This document shows positions 46,439-55,626 of a DNA stretch of 64,000 nt, piece after piece. The notes beneath the pieces are model-generated. The model was given only the letters and a program-made list of their open reading frames with translations, did no database searches and had not been told where the DNA came from. The DNA is taken from NCBI RefSeq assembly GCF_900182905.1, contig NZ_FXUF01000017.1, forward strand, positions 19,297 through 83,296. Direction: 5' to 3'. The position numbers and the translations under genes were made by a program. The DNA is from Anoxynatronum buryatiense. GTDB taxonomy: Bacteria; Bacillota; Clostridia; Peptostreptococcales; Tindalliaceae. Position 1 is the first letter of the stretch, and every line of letters begins with the position of its first letter.

Positions 46439-46452
46439 CGGACGACCGTCCG
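46439..46452 (+). promoter_or_regulatory. TetR operator, first copy
   Basis: CGGACGACCGTCCG is a perfect palindrome with a two-base spacer, placed between the promoter and the TetR start. It and its right flank are nearly identical to the second copy at 47061. Confidence 0.8.
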
Positions 46453-46467
46453 ACAAGGGAGGCAACC

Positions 46468-47028
46468 GTGGAACTTAACCGGGAAAAAATAGTGCAGGCC
46501 GCTATCAATCAATTTAATACGCAGGGCATACAGGGGGCAAGCATTTCTGCCATTGCCGCCGAAGCCGGAATTTCAAAGGGAACGCTTTACTATTATTACC
46601 AGTCAAAGGACAGTCTTATTCATGATTGTTTCTCCATCGTTAAACAGAATGCGAAAGAAATCACTTTTCTTCACTTAGACATGTCACTGCCACCAGAACA
46701 GCTGATCAGGGAATTTGTGCATGCATCCTTTCGGTGGCCGTTAACGTATCCGGAACAGCTTCGCTTTATGGATAGTTACATTAGTCTGTATTTCTATGAA
46801 AAGAAAGCCTATTCACTTTTTCTGTTTGATATGCTCTGTGAAGAAAATGTGACACCTGCCATGCGAAATGCTTTAAGAGACGATCTCCCGTTGGAGCTCT
46901 TAAACTTTCTTGTTGGCAAAACACTTACCCATGTCTGTAAATATGCCATCGCATGCCCTGAGTTTATCAACAATGAAGCCTACATCAAGGCCTCTGCTGA
47001 AATGATTTGGAACATGATTAAAAAATAA
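46468..47028 (+). CDS. TetR/AcrR-family regulator of the secreted reductase
   Basis: A 186-residue repressor with a clear HTH (AAINQFNTQGIQGASISAIA, then EAGISKGTLYYYYQSKDSLIHD). The start GTG/ATG region follows AGGGAGG. Operators with CGGACG/CGTCCG arms lie 16 bp before it and 32 bp after it, the latter 35 bp before the flavoprotein gene. It therefore probably represses both itself and the reductase. The ligand is unknown, perhaps the reductase substrate. Confidence 0.9.
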   Translation: MELNREKIVQAAINQFNTQGIQGASISAIAAEAGISKGTLYYYYQSKDSLIHDCFSIVKQNAKEITFLHLDMSLPPEQLIREFVHASFRWPLTYPEQLRFMDSYISLYFYEKKAYSLFLFDMLCEENVTPAMRNALRDDLPLELLNFLVGKTLTHVCKYAIACPEFINNEAYIKASAEMIWNMIKK

Positions 47029-47060
47029 AGCAAGACGGCAGCTTCTTTTTTTTACCTCTC

Positions 47061-47078
47061 GTCGGACGGACGTCCGAC
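47061..47078 (+). promoter_or_regulatory. TetR operator, second copy
   Basis: GTCGGACGGACGTCCGAC is an 18-bp perfect palindrome sharing CGGACG-NN-CGTCCGACA with the site at 46439. It lies upstream of the reductase ribosome binding site. Confidence 0.8.
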
Positions 47079-47112
47079 AGACAATAAAAAAACAAAAAAA
47101 TGGAGGGATTTT

Positions 47113-49068
47113 ATGAAACGTTTACAGTGGTTCAGTATTTTTTTAGTGTGCATGTTGCTCTTTTCTGTCACAGGCTGTACCCCGCAAAATGATGCAGCAC
47201 CGCAGAACGAAACACCTGCAGCCACCACCGCCCCAGAAAGCAGTTTAACCCCCGGAGCCTATCAGGCTGTCGGGCATGGCAACAGTGGTCCGGTTCATGT
47301 GGAAGTTCTGATTGATGAAACCGGCATTGCTTCCGTGAATGTGGGTGAGCATAACGAAACCGCCGGGCTTGCTGATCCGGCCATTGAGCGCATTCCACTG
47401 GAAATCGTGGCCCATCAGTCTGTGGCGGTGGATGCTGTGAGCGGTGCAACCCTCACCAGCAAAGCCATTTGCGAGGCAGTGGCCGATGCCATTGTGCAGG
47501 CAGGCGGCAAGGTGGAGGATTATTCCACCATGGTTGAAAAAACAGCAGGTGACACAGAAGAATATCATACACAACTCGTTGTGGTTGGAGCGGGAGGAAG
47601 CGGCATGATGGCCGCAGTGGAAGCGGCACGTGCAGGTATTGAAGTCATCGTCATTGAAAAATCAGCCACGCCGGGGGGCATCAGTGCCTATGGAGCAGGC
47701 ATCGGCGCTGTGGAAAGTTCCATGCAAAAAGAAGCAGGCCTAACCTTTACGACAAAAGAAGTGTATGATCACATGATGGAATATTCAAACGCCGTAGTCT
47801 ATGCACCTCTTTTGCGAACCATACTGGAGCAATCTGCCGATACAGCCGAGTGGCTGGCAGAACAGTTTGGCTGGGATATCAACGTTGTGACACCCAACAT
47901 TTGGGAAGGCGAGGTGTTTGACACCTATCATCTCGTATACCCTTACGGACTGGAGCGGTTTAACCCTCTGATAGCAGATTTCGAAAAGAACGGTGGCACG
48001 CTGCTGCTTGAAACGGAAGGCAAGTCAATGATCATGGAAAATGGTAAAGCAGCGGGTGTTATTGCTGAAAAGCCGAATGGCACAGAAGTGCATATTCATG
48101 CAGAGGCAGTGGTGCTGGCCACTGGTGGCGCCATTGCAAATGAAGCGATGGTCTTCGAAAGTACGGGTACAGCGGAGTACATTACCATGCAACCATCATT
48201 AAGCGACGGTGCAGGTCTGCGCATGGCCCAGGAAGCAGGCGCTGTTTTAGCCAATGAACTCTTTACTCAAGTTTCAGAAATTGGCATGACGCCTGGAATA
48301 GCTCCCGAACCCAGTTTTCACATTAATTTGTTGTCCAGTTCCGCCCTCTTATTTGTGAACTCCAACGGAGACCGGTATTTCAATGAGGGTTTGTTCCGAG
48401 AGCAACCCCTCAATCAGGGCGGTGCCGCCAGCGCTTCAATGGGTGCTTACTATGTGATCTTCGATCAGGAAACCCTCGAGACACTTGTGAGTAACGGTCT
48501 TAAAGGACTACTGCCGGAAGAAGAAGCCAAGCGACAGACATCCCAGCTTGAAAAGTTGAGCTTCTACGGCTCGACCTCTGGCGTTCCACCCATGTTTGCA
48601 GGTGCCAACGAACCCCTTGCCGACCTTGAGCGGGAAATGGCATTTGGCATGGAGAACGGGTACGTTTGGAAAGCAGACAGCATTGCCGAACTACAGCAGA
48701 TGACAAGCCTTCATAATCTTGAAAAAACAGTTGACCGTTACAGTGAACTGGTGGTTGCTAAAGAAGACACAGATCTCTTCAAACGAGACGTGTACTTAGT
48801 TGAGATTGAAGAAGGCCCTTTCTACGCTGTTAAATTTATGCCGGGTGTTTTCAGCACACTGGGTGGTGTCAAGGTTAACGAAAAGCTGGAAGCAGTAGAT
48901 GCGAAAAATGCGCCTGTTCCCGGGTTGTATGTAGCCGGAATCGATGGTGGCAGCATGTTCCATAAACCCTACTATGATATTTGCGGCACAACCATGATGT
49001 ATGCATTTGGCAGCGGTAGAATTGCAGGCCGTGAAGCAGCCGCGTATATCTCGGAAACCCAAAACTAA
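47113..49068 (+). CDS. Secreted flavin-linked fumarate reductase-like lipoprotein (FMN-binding plus FAD domain)
   Basis: A 651-residue extracytoplasmic flavoprotein. The signal ends in a lipobox (LLFSVTGC). Residues about 45-135 form an FMN-binding domain with the covalent flavinylation motif DAVSGATLTS. The rest is a fumarate reductase/succinate dehydrogenase-type FAD domain beginning LVVVGAGGSGMMAAVEAARAG and ending GTTMMYAFGSGRIAGREAA. Such proteins reduce fumarate, urocanate, methacrylate or related acceptors with electrons from the membrane; the acceptor is unknown here. ApbE is needed for flavinylation and is not in view. Controlled by the upstream TetR protein. Ribosome binding site GGAGGG. 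Confidence 0.9.
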   Translation: MKRLQWFSIFLVCMLLFSVTGCTPQNDAAPQNETPAATTAPESSLTPGAYQAVGHGNSGPVHVEVLIDETGIASVNVGEHNETAGLADPAIERIPLEIVAHQSVAVDAVSGATLTSKAICEAVADAIVQAGGKVEDYSTMVEKTAGDTEEYHTQLVVVGAGGSGMMAAVEAARAGIEVIVIEKSATPGGISAYGAGIGAVESSMQKEAGLTFTTKEVYDHMMEYSNAVVYAPLLRTILEQSADTAEWLAEQFGWDINVVTPNIWEGEVFDTYHLVYPYGLERFNPLIADFEKNGGTLLLETEGKSMIMENGKAAGVIAEKPNGTEVHIHAEAVVLATGGAIANEAMVFESTGTAEYITMQPSLSDGAGLRMAQEAGAVLANELFTQVSEIGMTPGIAPEPSFHINLLSSSALLFVNSNGDRYFNEGLFREQPLNQGGAASASMGAYYVIFDQETLETLVSNGLKGLLPEEEAKRQTSQLEKLSFYGSTSGVPPMFAGANEPLADLEREMAFGMENGYVWKADSIAELQQMTSLHNLEKTVDRYSELVVAKEDTDLFKRDVYLVEIEEGPFYAVKFMPGVFSTLGGVKVNEKLEAVDAKNAPVPGLYVAGIDGGSMFHKPYYDICGTTMMYAFGSGRIAGREAAAYISETQN

Positions 49069-49093
49069 ACAACTAAAAATCAGTTAAATCAAG

Positions 49094-49128
49094 AAGGAGA
49101 CAGCCGGGTCAAACAGCTGTCTCCTTTT
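49094..49128 (+). terminator. Terminator of the reductase gene
   Basis: AAGGAGACAGC pairs with GCTGTCTCCTT, followed by TT and further T-rich sequence. Just after it, two direct copies of TGTGAAAATCAC (about 49153-49195) and an inverted GAGTGATTTTT are seen before the GGDEF gene end. Confidence 0.8.
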
Positions 49129-49245
49129 ATAAAGCCACTCAAAGCAAATTTATGTGAAAATCACTCAAAGTATACCTCTGTGAAAATCACCCAAAAGCAT
49201 AATCCTTTAAAAGAGAGTGATTTTTAAATCAGCAGGATCATCATG

Positions 49246-50295
49246 CTAATCAGCCGGTATCTGCGACCTGCTGCTTTTATTCTGATAAAGCAGGTCATCC
49301 GCCAGCTTGATAATCTCATCGGCTGTTCCCGCTTCGCTGTCCGCCCGGCCAAAACTGACAGAAAGACCGACGGCAGGGTACTGGTCACAAATGGGCTGAA
49401 AAAGCTGGGCAACCCGTTCCTCCACCTGAACGGCGTCGGCATCGGCGGTGCCCATGAGCAGCAGAATAAACTCATCACCGCCATAACGAATGGCAATGTC
49501 GCTTTTACGGGAAGCCTGGCGCAGTACCTCCGCAAAGGCCTTTAAGACAACATCGCCCTCTGAATGGCCGAAGGTGTCATTGATTTTTTTAAAATGGTTC
49601 AGATCCATCATCAGCAGTGTAAAGGCTGAGTGTGGAGCGGCATTCTCGCCGGTAAGGGTTCCCAGCAAGTGATACAGGTAACGCCGGTTGTAGAGTCCTG
49701 TCAGCGTGTCGGTAATGGAGGCATCAAAAATACGCTGGTGCTCACTGGTGAAAGATCGGTTCATCACCATGATCACCACAAAAAAAGTGGCGGCGGCAAT
49801 GAGATAGTTGATGGAGAGGTCCAGTGCCCGCAGCGACGGATCAGCATAAAGGGTGTACTGGAATGGCCGAAAAGGTTCGTAAAGCAAAAGAAAAATGGTG
49901 ATAAGAGCGGTGCCCAGGGGAAAGAGGTACTCCCACCACTCGTTGGCAACGATGATGCTGACAAACAGAATGGTCATCCCGTAAAAAGACATGGCACTGT
50001 AAGAGCCGGGAGAGGTAAGCCAGGCAGCAGGCAGGTAAACAAAACATAGAAAGGTTAGAAAAAAAGGTTTGATGAAGCGGCGGAGACGGTTTTTACGATA
50101 GAGGCGGTACGCACTGTACATGATGATGGCTGCCACAAGCGGAAGCACCACATTTTCCCAGGGACGATGATTTAATAGGTTAATGATCACGGTTGCCGCA
50201 AACACCAGCACACTGATGCCCAGTACGGCAGCCACGATACTGTTTTTCATCTCCTCCAGCTGATTGTTATGTGTGTGGTGCCATCGAAACCCCAT
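49246..50295 (-). CDS. Membrane-bound diguanylate cyclase (GGDEF domain)
   Basis: A 349-residue protein. Residues about 17-180 hold six hydrophobic segments (for example SIVAAVLGISVLVFAATVIINLL). Residues about 190-345 are a GGDEF domain with DTLTGLYNRRYLYHLL, DLNHFKKINDTFGHSEGD and an intact RYGGDEF catalytic loop, so it should make c-di-GMP from GTP. The usual RxxD inhibitory site is not evident before the loop. Ribosome binding site GGGAGGCG. It stands alone between terminators. Confidence 0.92.
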   Translation of the reverse strand: MGFRWHHTHNNQLEEMKNSIVAAVLGISVLVFAATVIINLLNHRPWENVVLPLVAAIIMYSAYRLYRKNRLRRFIKPFFLTFLCFVYLPAAWLTSPGSYSAMSFYGMTILFVSIIVANEWWEYLFPLGTALITIFLLLYEPFRPFQYTLYADPSLRALDLSINYLIAAATFFVVIMVMNRSFTSEHQRIFDASITDTLTGLYNRRYLYHLLGTLTGENAAPHSAFTLLMMDLNHFKKINDTFGHSEGDVVLKAFAEVLRQASRKSDIAIRYGGDEFILLLMGTADADAVQVEERVAQLFQPICDQYPAVGLSVSFGRADSEAGTADEIIKLADDLLYQNKSSRSQIPAD

Positions 50296-50400
50296 GGCTG
50301 CATCGCCTCCCGAATGAGTGTCCAGCTGTTAATTCATACCCCAGACCTAGGGAAGCATACCAAAAATATGAGAAACATTCAATAAAAAACAGGCATGAAA

Positions 50401-50443
50401 GAAAGCGCTGCTTCACCCCCGGGAGGATAGAAGCAGCGCTTTC
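50401..50443 (-). terminator. Terminator of the gltS-ftcD-fchA-hutD operon
   Basis: GAAAGCGCTGCTTC and GAAGCAGCGCTTTC form a perfect 14-bp stem. On the minus strand a T-rich tract (TTTCATGCCTGTTTTTT) follows. It separates hutD from the GGDEF gene. Confidence 0.75.
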
Positions 50444-50481
50444 GGGCGCTTTCGATTTTTCATCACAACAACCGTTTCTCA

Positions 50482-51057
50482 CTACCCGGCGGCACACTTG
50501 GTGAGAATCACCGGTGCGCTGGCCCTGGCAACAGACACACTTTCTCCTGCCTCCGTTTCCAGCATATACAGGGAAAATCCACTGATCTCCCTTTGAACAC
50601 CGGCCTTTTTCAGATGAATGACCATATCGTCAACTGAAAAGCAGGTGATCATGGCCGGCACATCAACCAGGTGTTCATCCCCCTCTTGCAGCACCTGTAA
50701 CAACGCGGTGGTGCCATTTTTCACAATAAAGTTATAGTCAATGCAGTCGGGGGAGTTTTCTGAAGCCGTCGGCCAGGCGCCGTCAAAGTACGCCGGCTCA
50801 TAGGCCGCCAGCTCCCGGGCAAACAATCTTTCGTGGGACAGTCGCAGGTTCCCTCTCAGGGGCAGCAGGTACCGCTGGTAACCGCTGAAATCCGAGAAAA
50901 CAGACTGAGTGGTGGTGAAGGTGGCCGACGAAATGCGCCATAAAAAATCTCTTTCAGAAAAAAGGGCATTTTCAGGATGGATGGCCAGCTGGGTGGTTTC
51001 GCCCCCGGCCCACTGAGTGGTGATGAATGCGTCACGATGAACAATGGTTTCCTTCAT
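50482..51057 (-). CDS. hutD: HutD/Ves-family protein
   Basis: A 191-residue cupin-like protein of the HutD family. FLWRISSATF (residues about 39-48), SVFSDFSGYQRYLLPLRGNL and the later DYNFIVKN stretch are characteristic. HutD proteins accompany histidine utilisation genes and are thought to limit or tune the pathway by binding a small ligand such as formylglutamate or urocanate. Here it is the last gene of an operon for formiminoglutamate breakdown, with no hutH, hutU or hutI in the window. Confidence 0.85.
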   Translation of the reverse strand: MKETIVHRDAFITTQWAGGETTQLAIHPENALFSERDFLWRISSATFTTTQSVFSDFSGYQRYLLPLRGNLRLSHERLFARELAAYEPAYFDGAWPTASENSPDCIDYNFIVKNGTTALLQVLQEGDEHLVDVPAMITCFSVDDMVIHLKKAGVQREISGFSLYMLETEAGESVSVARASAPVILTKCAAG

Positions 51058-51123
51058 GAGAAAGCACCTTCCCCTTCAGTCAAGTTGGCATTCCGGGAGA
51101 CTGCTGTCGGTGGATCATCGCAT

Positions 51124-51687
51124 TTAACTGATTTTTAATTCGGTAATAGCCGCGTTAAAAGCGTTGATTTTTTCCTGATCCTTTACCAGAGACAAATTCG
51201 CTTCAATGTTCATCACGCAGCCATTGGCGCCAATTTTAGCCAACTCGCAGCCGATGATCAGGTCAGAGTGGCAATTGGGGTTGGACTGATTCACCAGGGC
51301 AAGACCGATGTGATACACCCGGTGGCAAAGCGTGGCGTTTTCCATGGGGGCAGTGGCGCCAACGATTCCCGCATTGGCAATGGCCTGGGCCCGGGCTGCC
51401 TTCTCTTCATCGGTTTCCTTGGGCAGCTTATAAGCATCTCTGATAACACCGTAAGCGTTGGCATCGGTGACCACGCCGGCAAGCAGCTGCTCCCGCAGCT
51501 CTTCCAACTCAACAGCATATGCCAATTGAGCCTCTGGTGCAACCCCATAATCTTTTTTAGTGGACAGCTTGCAGACCATGCCAATAAGTCCGCAGGCGGT
51601 TGCGCCTGCCAAAGCAGAAGCACTGCCGCCTCCCACAGTCACGTCGTCGGTGTCCAAAATCAAATCCAACACATCAATATAGTTCAT
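51124..51687 (-). CDS. fchA: Formiminotetrahydrofolate cyclodeaminase
   Basis: A 187-residue all-helical enzyme of the cyclodeaminase/cyclohydrolase family (FTCD C-terminal domain). It releases ammonia from 5-formimino-tetrahydrofolate to give methenyl-tetrahydrofolate. The Gly-rich VTVGGGSASALAGATACGLIGMV start (residues about 16-38) and the SNPNCHSDLIIG motif are typical. It follows ftcD by 18 bp and acts on that enzyme's product, so these are the two halves of mammalian FTCD encoded separately. Confidence 0.92.
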   Translation of the reverse strand: MNYIDVLDLILDTDDVTVGGGSASALAGATACGLIGMVCKLSTKKDYGVAPEAQLAYAVELEELREQLLAGVVTDANAYGVIRDAYKLPKETDEEKAARAQAIANAGIVGATAPMENATLCHRVYHIGLALVNQSNPNCHSDLIIGCELAKIGANGCVMNIEANLSLVKDQEKINAFNAAITELKIS

Positions 51688-51705
51688 GATATACCTCCGT
51701 CTGAT

Positions 51706-52605
51706 TTACTTTTCATCCAGCAGTCTTTTTTCCAATATCTGATCCATGTTGAAGTTCTCAATCTGCAAATAATACTCGGCGGCATCCAAAAGCGACTTCA
51801 TGGGAATGGTACCGATGACTTCACTGCCAACGATATTGACGCCGTATCTTTTTGCTTCGATTCTCACCATCTCAAAAGCCTGATAGACGGATGACTTCTC
51901 AAAATTCACCAGGTTCATGGAAACCTGTGTCTGGTTGCGTTCCTCCAGCTTTAAACCGATGCCCTTCACAAAGCGCAGGCCGCCGCCAATGTGTCTGACT
52001 TTTTTGGCGATCTTATCGGCAATTTCCACATCGGGGGTATCCAGATTAATGTTGAAAGCCACCAGTGGTACTCGAGCGCCAACGGCAGTGCAACCGCTTT
52101 TGGCATTCATTTCCTGGGGGCCGAAATCAGGCTTCCAGGCTTCGTCACTGATTTTTTCAAAAAAACCTTCATATTGGCCCTTTCGAACCTGGGCCAGGTT
52201 GGTGCGCTCAGGCTTTGAAGCTGCATCTTCATAGAGGTAGACGGGAATTCCCCAGCTTCCCAATGCGGCACCCACTTCTTTGGCCACCTGAATGCACTCG
52301 TCAATGGTCACATTGGATACAGGTGTAAAAGGAATCACATCGGTGGCACCCATGCGGGGATGGGCCCCTTCGTGCTTGGTCATGTCAATCAGCTCAGCGG
52401 CTTTTTGGGCGGTATTAATGGCGGCTTCTTTCACCTGCTCAGGTGATCCGATCATTGTCAGCACCGTCCGATTATGGTCCTTGTCCGATGAGTAGTCCAG
52501 GATCGTGATGCCGGCCACTTTTCTTGCTTCATCAATGATTTGCTCCACCAGTGCCTGGTTTCTGCCTTCGCTAAAGTTGGGAATACATTCCATCAGTTTT
52601 TTCAT
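51706..52605 (-). CDS. ftcD: Glutamate formimidoyltransferase
   Basis: A 299-residue enzyme that transfers the formimino group from N-formimino-L-glutamate to tetrahydrofolate, yielding glutamate. The N-terminal ECIPNFSEGRNQALVEQI, the SDKDHNRTVLTMIG segment with catalytic His, and KHEGAHPRMGATDVIPF (residues about 79-95) match the family exactly. Length equals the formiminotransferase half of FTCD. Good GAGGAG ribosome binding site. It is preceded by gltS and followed by fchA, giving a compact one-carbon and glutamate module. Confidence 0.96.
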   Translation of the reverse strand: MKKLMECIPNFSEGRNQALVEQIIDEARKVAGITILDYSSDKDHNRTVLTMIGSPEQVKEAAINTAQKAAELIDMTKHEGAHPRMGATDVIPFTPVSNVTIDECIQVAKEVGAALGSWGIPVYLYEDAASKPERTNLAQVRKGQYEGFFEKISDEAWKPDFGPQEMNAKSGCTAVGARVPLVAFNINLDTPDVEIADKIAKKVRHIGGGLRFVKGIGLKLEERNQTQVSMNLVNFEKSSVYQAFEMVRIEAKRYGVNIVGSEVIGTIPMKSLLDAAEYYLQIENFNMDQILEKRLLDEK

Positions 52606-52621
52606 GGTTCGTGGCTCCTCT

Positions 52622-53860
52622 CTAATTTAAGCTTTGAATAAAGGTTTTAATAAACCAGATGGTTTGGGGCTGGTAAATCACATCTACTAAAAATGCGCCG
52701 ACGATGGGAACAATCATCATGGCTTTACGGCTCATGCCGTATTTTTCATTGACGGCTGTCATGTTCACAATGGCTGAGGGAGTGGCTCCCAGACCGTGGC
52801 CACATAAACCGGCGCACATCACGGCAGCATCGTAATTTTTGCCAAGGATTCTGAATACGACAAAGTACGCCAGCAGTGAAACCAATAACACCTGGGCCAT
52901 GACAACAATGAAGACCCCGCCAATCAGGCCGGAGAGTTCCCAAAGTTTCAGCGTCATCAGTGCTAAAGAGAGATACAGGGTCAGCATCACATTGCCAATT
53001 TCATCAACCAGGGCAAAGTCAAATCGGTAGAAGTGAAGCTTTTCATTGAGGTTTCGGAGTATAACCGCCACAAACATGGCGCCAACATAGGAAGGAAAGC
53101 CCATGTTGATGATGTTGCTGATCCAGCCGGAAACAATGGTTCCCAGGGCCATGCTGATAAGGATGACAGACACATTCTTAATGACATCAAGGGAACTGAG
53201 TTTTTCAGCCAGACCCACGTTAATATCAGTGACAGAGGTATCGAACGCTGCATCTTCATCGGGTTTCAGATTGTGCTTTTCAATCAATCTTCTTCCCAGG
53301 GGGCCGCCCACAAGCACGGCAGAAATCAGACCAAAGGTGGCGGCAGCTGCTCCCACCAAGGGGGCCACTTCATAGCCCATTTCACCGAAAGTGGTTCCGT
53401 AGGAAAGAGCTGCACCGTGGCCGCCGATCATGGAAATGGCACTGGCCAGCAAAGCATAAGGGGTTTCCAGTCCAATGATTTTGGCAAGGGTAACGCCCAG
53501 GGTGTTTTGAAAGATGGAAACCACGCCGGCGATGAGCCAGTAGACAATCAGGAGTTTGCCGCCTTTTACAAGCAGTTTGTAGCTGGCGCCAAGGCCCACT
53601 GTGGTAAAGAAGGCCAGCATAAAGGTGTTTTGAAACATGTTGTCAAAGGTGAAGGCAAAAGAGCCTGTCAGGTGACCAACCCAGGTGACAAACATGAAGA
53701 TGAAGCCGCCGATAACGGGTGCAGGGATACAATATTTGTCCAGCAGCTTCACTTTGTCTTTTGTATAATACCCTAAAAGTAATAAGATTGCGGCAAACGC
53801 CAACGTAACAGTGGAATTCACATTGATCATTGAAAGACCATCAATTAGTTCAAAGCTCAT
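52622..53860 (-). CDS. gltS: Sodium/glutamate symporter
   Basis: A 412-residue Na+-coupled glutamate carrier (ESS family). Membrane segments and the two reentrant loops are visible: ISMIGGHGAALSYGTTFGE near residue 150 and CGHGLGATPSAIVNM near residue 365 are conserved GltS pore motifs. The start is at 53860, after CTAAGGAGG; the longer frame is untypical. It is the first gene of the gltS-ftcD-fchA-hutD operon and could take up glutamate or formiminoglutamate. A sigma-54 promoter lies about 200 bp upstream. Confidence 0.94.
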   Translation of the reverse strand: MSFELIDGLSMINVNSTVTLAFAAILLLLGYYTKDKVKLLDKYCIPAPVIGGFIFMFVTWVGHLTGSFAFTFDNMFQNTFMLAFFTTVGLGASYKLLVKGGKLLIVYWLIAGVVSIFQNTLGVTLAKIIGLETPYALLASAISMIGGHGAALSYGTTFGEMGYEVAPLVGAAAATFGLISAVLVGGPLGRRLIEKHNLKPDEDAAFDTSVTDINVGLAEKLSSLDVIKNVSVILISMALGTIVSGWISNIINMGFPSYVGAMFVAVILRNLNEKLHFYRFDFALVDEIGNVMLTLYLSLALMTLKLWELSGLIGGVFIVVMAQVLLVSLLAYFVVFRILGKNYDAAVMCAGLCGHGLGATPSAIVNMTAVNEKYGMSRKAMMIVPIVGAFLVDVIYQPQTIWFIKTFIQSLN

Positions 53861-53867
53861 CGGTATC

Positions 53868-53918
53868 CTCCTTAGTAATATCATTGGTAACATCATTGCT
53901 AACATCGCCGGTAGCATC
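53868..53918 (-). repeat. 12-bp tandem repeats in the gltS leader
   Basis: ATCATTGGTAAC, ATCATTGCTAAC and ATCGCCGGTAGC follow one another, with weaker units on both sides. The array overlaps the ribosome binding site region of gltS and fills the leader between the sigma-54 start and the gene. Confidence 0.65.
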
Positions 53919-54055
53919 ATTTTCTGTGGTCACCCATCCCGGCAATTTCCGGCAAATACGTTCTTTCTCTCTTTTTTCTTCTCCCTCCCTGTTCTCTTCC
54001 CCCTCCCGTATTCCTTCATTCCCTCTTTATGGCAGCCGCTTCTTAGGTGATCTAC

Positions 54056-54071
54056 TGCATGATTCATGCCA
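54056..54071 (-). promoter_or_regulatory. Sigma-54 (-24/-12) promoter of the gltS operon
   Basis: On the minus strand TGGCATGAATCATGCA matches the sigma-54 pattern TGGCAYR-N4-WTGCA, with the key GG and GC exactly 10 bp apart. It reads towards gltS. CGCCCC/GGGGCG arms at about 54092-54118 upstream could be an activator site. The gene for an NtrC-type activator begins only 1.5 kb away. Confidence 0.7.
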
Positions 54072-54154
54072 AGGATCACCCCATCAAACAACGCCCCAAT
54101 GGCAAGGCATGCGGGGCGCGGCGAAAAGATGGCAATGCGGTTCAGGCAGAAAAC

Positions 54155-54193
54155 AACCCTGCAAAATTTGCACGGTGCAAAATCTGCAGGGTT
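54155..54193 (-). terminator. Terminator after the two-component system genes
   Basis: AACCCTGCAAAATTTGCAC and GTGCAAAATCTGCAGGGTT are almost perfect 19-base arms with a single-base centre. On the minus strand TTGTTTTCTG follows. It lies 90 bp past the response regulator stop. The symmetry is strong enough that it could also be a binding site. Confidence 0.65.
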
Positions 54194-54282
54194 GCTGAAT
54201 GATGGTTTGATCGTCTGGGGAGGGTTGTGCTGCCGGTCACGCGTTGTTTGTATCGGTCGATGGCCGTGGGATCAGGGCTGTA

Positions 54283-55626
54283 TTATAAGTGATACTCTTT
54301 TATCTTGTACCGCAGGGTTCTTTCGCTGATGCCCAGGCTGTCGGCAGTCCATTTTCTGTTGTGATCGTTGTTCTTCAGGGCAAAGGCAATCACTTTTCTC
54401 TCAATTTCTTTCATGCTCTCGCCTTCAAAAATCGTTAAATAGGGGTCTGACGCATGACTGGCCGTCTGGGTTTCTTTGGGCTGGCCGATATGCAGCACAT
54501 GGGGTTCGATGAAATCCCCTGTGTTCAGCAGCACAGCTCGCTGCACAATATTCTCCAGCTCCCGCACATTGCCCTTAAAGGGGTTTTTTCGAAGCACTTC
54601 AAAGGCTTCATCAGAAAACCCCCGTACGTTTTTGTTGTAGGCAATGTTGTATTTGTCGATGAAATGGGTTGCCAGATGGGGCAAATCATCAATGCGTTCC
54701 CTTAAAGGGGGCGACACAATGTTGATCACGTTAATACGATAATAGAGGTCTTCCCTGAAGGTGCCCTTTTCCACTTCCCTGGTCAGGTCCCGGTTGGTGA
54801 TGCCAATGATTCTCACATCAACCTGGTGTGTCTGGGCATAGCCAATGTGCCGCACCTCTTTATCCTGGAGAAACCGCAGCAGTTTAGACTGCAGGCGTAA
54901 ATCCATTTCTCCGATTTCATCCAAAAGAAGAGTGCCTTTGTGGGCCCTTCTGATAATGCCCATTTCATCTCTCTGGGCGCCGGTAAAGGCCCCCTTACGG
55001 TAGCCGAAAAGCTCGCTTTCCAGCAGTTCTCCCGGCATGGCGGCACAGTTAATGGCCACGTAAGGGTAGGCAGAGCGATTACTGGACCGGTGAATCTGAT
55101 GGGCGATGAGTTCTTTTCCCGTACCGCTCTCACCCGTGATGAGAATGGTGGCATCGGTATCTTTCACCTTGTCGATCATCTCGGTGATTTTCTGAATACA
55201 GGGGGAGCTGCCAATGAGTTCCTTTTTCAGGTGACCTTCAAGGTGGTCAATTTTCCTGAACATTTCCAGCTTTTCAGTGGCGGTGTTCAGCAGTAGCAGC
55301 AGCTGGTCATTGTTAATGGGCTTGGGAATGAAATAATAAGCCCCCGATTTAATGGCGTTAATGGAGTTTTCCAGGGTGGAATAGGCCGTCATCATGATAA
55401 TGCAGGCCTTTGGCTGGTGATTGAGACACTGGTTCATGAGCTGCAGGCCGCTTTCGTCATTCAGCCTTAAATCCAGGAGCATGAGGAAAATGGCTTCTTT
55501 TTTGAAAATGGCAAGGGCATCTTTTGAGTTATCGCTGGTGTAAACCTCGAAGTGCTCCTCCAGCAAAAATGTGAGAGATCTGAGTATTTTAGGTTCGTCA
55601 TCTACAATCAATAGTTTATGCTTCAT
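54283..55626 (-). CDS. NtrC-type sigma-54-dependent response regulator
   Basis: A 447-residue activator. The receiver domain has phospho-acceptor Asp near residue 52 (FLMLLDLRL) and acidic pocket IVDDE. The AAA+ domain has Walker A GESGTGKE, the sigma-54 contact loop GAFTGA, Walker B TLLLDEIGEMD and an arginine finger region. A Fis-type HTH (WTADSLGISERTLRYKIKEY) is at the end. The ATG at 55626 is preferred because AAAAGGGG lies 8 nt upstream; it overlaps the sensor gene by 11 bp. With the sensor and the sigma-54 promoter near gltS it probably activates amino acid uptake and catabolism. Confidence 0.95.
   Translation of the reverse strand: MKHKLLIVDDEPKILRSLTFLLEEHFEVYTSDNSKDALAIFKKEAIFLMLLDLRLNDESGLQLMNQCLNHQPKACIIMMTAYSTLENSINAIKSGAYYFIPKPINNDQLLLLLNTATEKLEMFRKIDHLEGHLKKELIGSSPCIQKITEMIDKVKDTDATILITGESGTGKELIAHQIHRSSNRSAYPYVAINCAAMPGELLESELFGYRKGAFTGAQRDEMGIIRRAHKGTLLLDEIGEMDLRLQSKLLRFLQDKEVRHIGYAQTHQVDVRIIGITNRDLTREVEKGTFREDLYYRINVINIVSPPLRERIDDLPHLATHFIDKYNIAYNKNVRGFSDEAFEVLRKNPFKGNVRELENIVQRAVLLNTGDFIEPHVLHIGQPKETQTASHASDPYLTIFEGESMKEIERKVIAFALKNNDHNRKWTADSLGISERTLRYKIKEYHL

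Noticed and set aside
53033..53776. 247-residue plus-strand frame opposite gltS
   Set aside because: Antisense shadow; the low-complexity Gly/His/Lys composition follows from the membrane-protein codons on the other strand.
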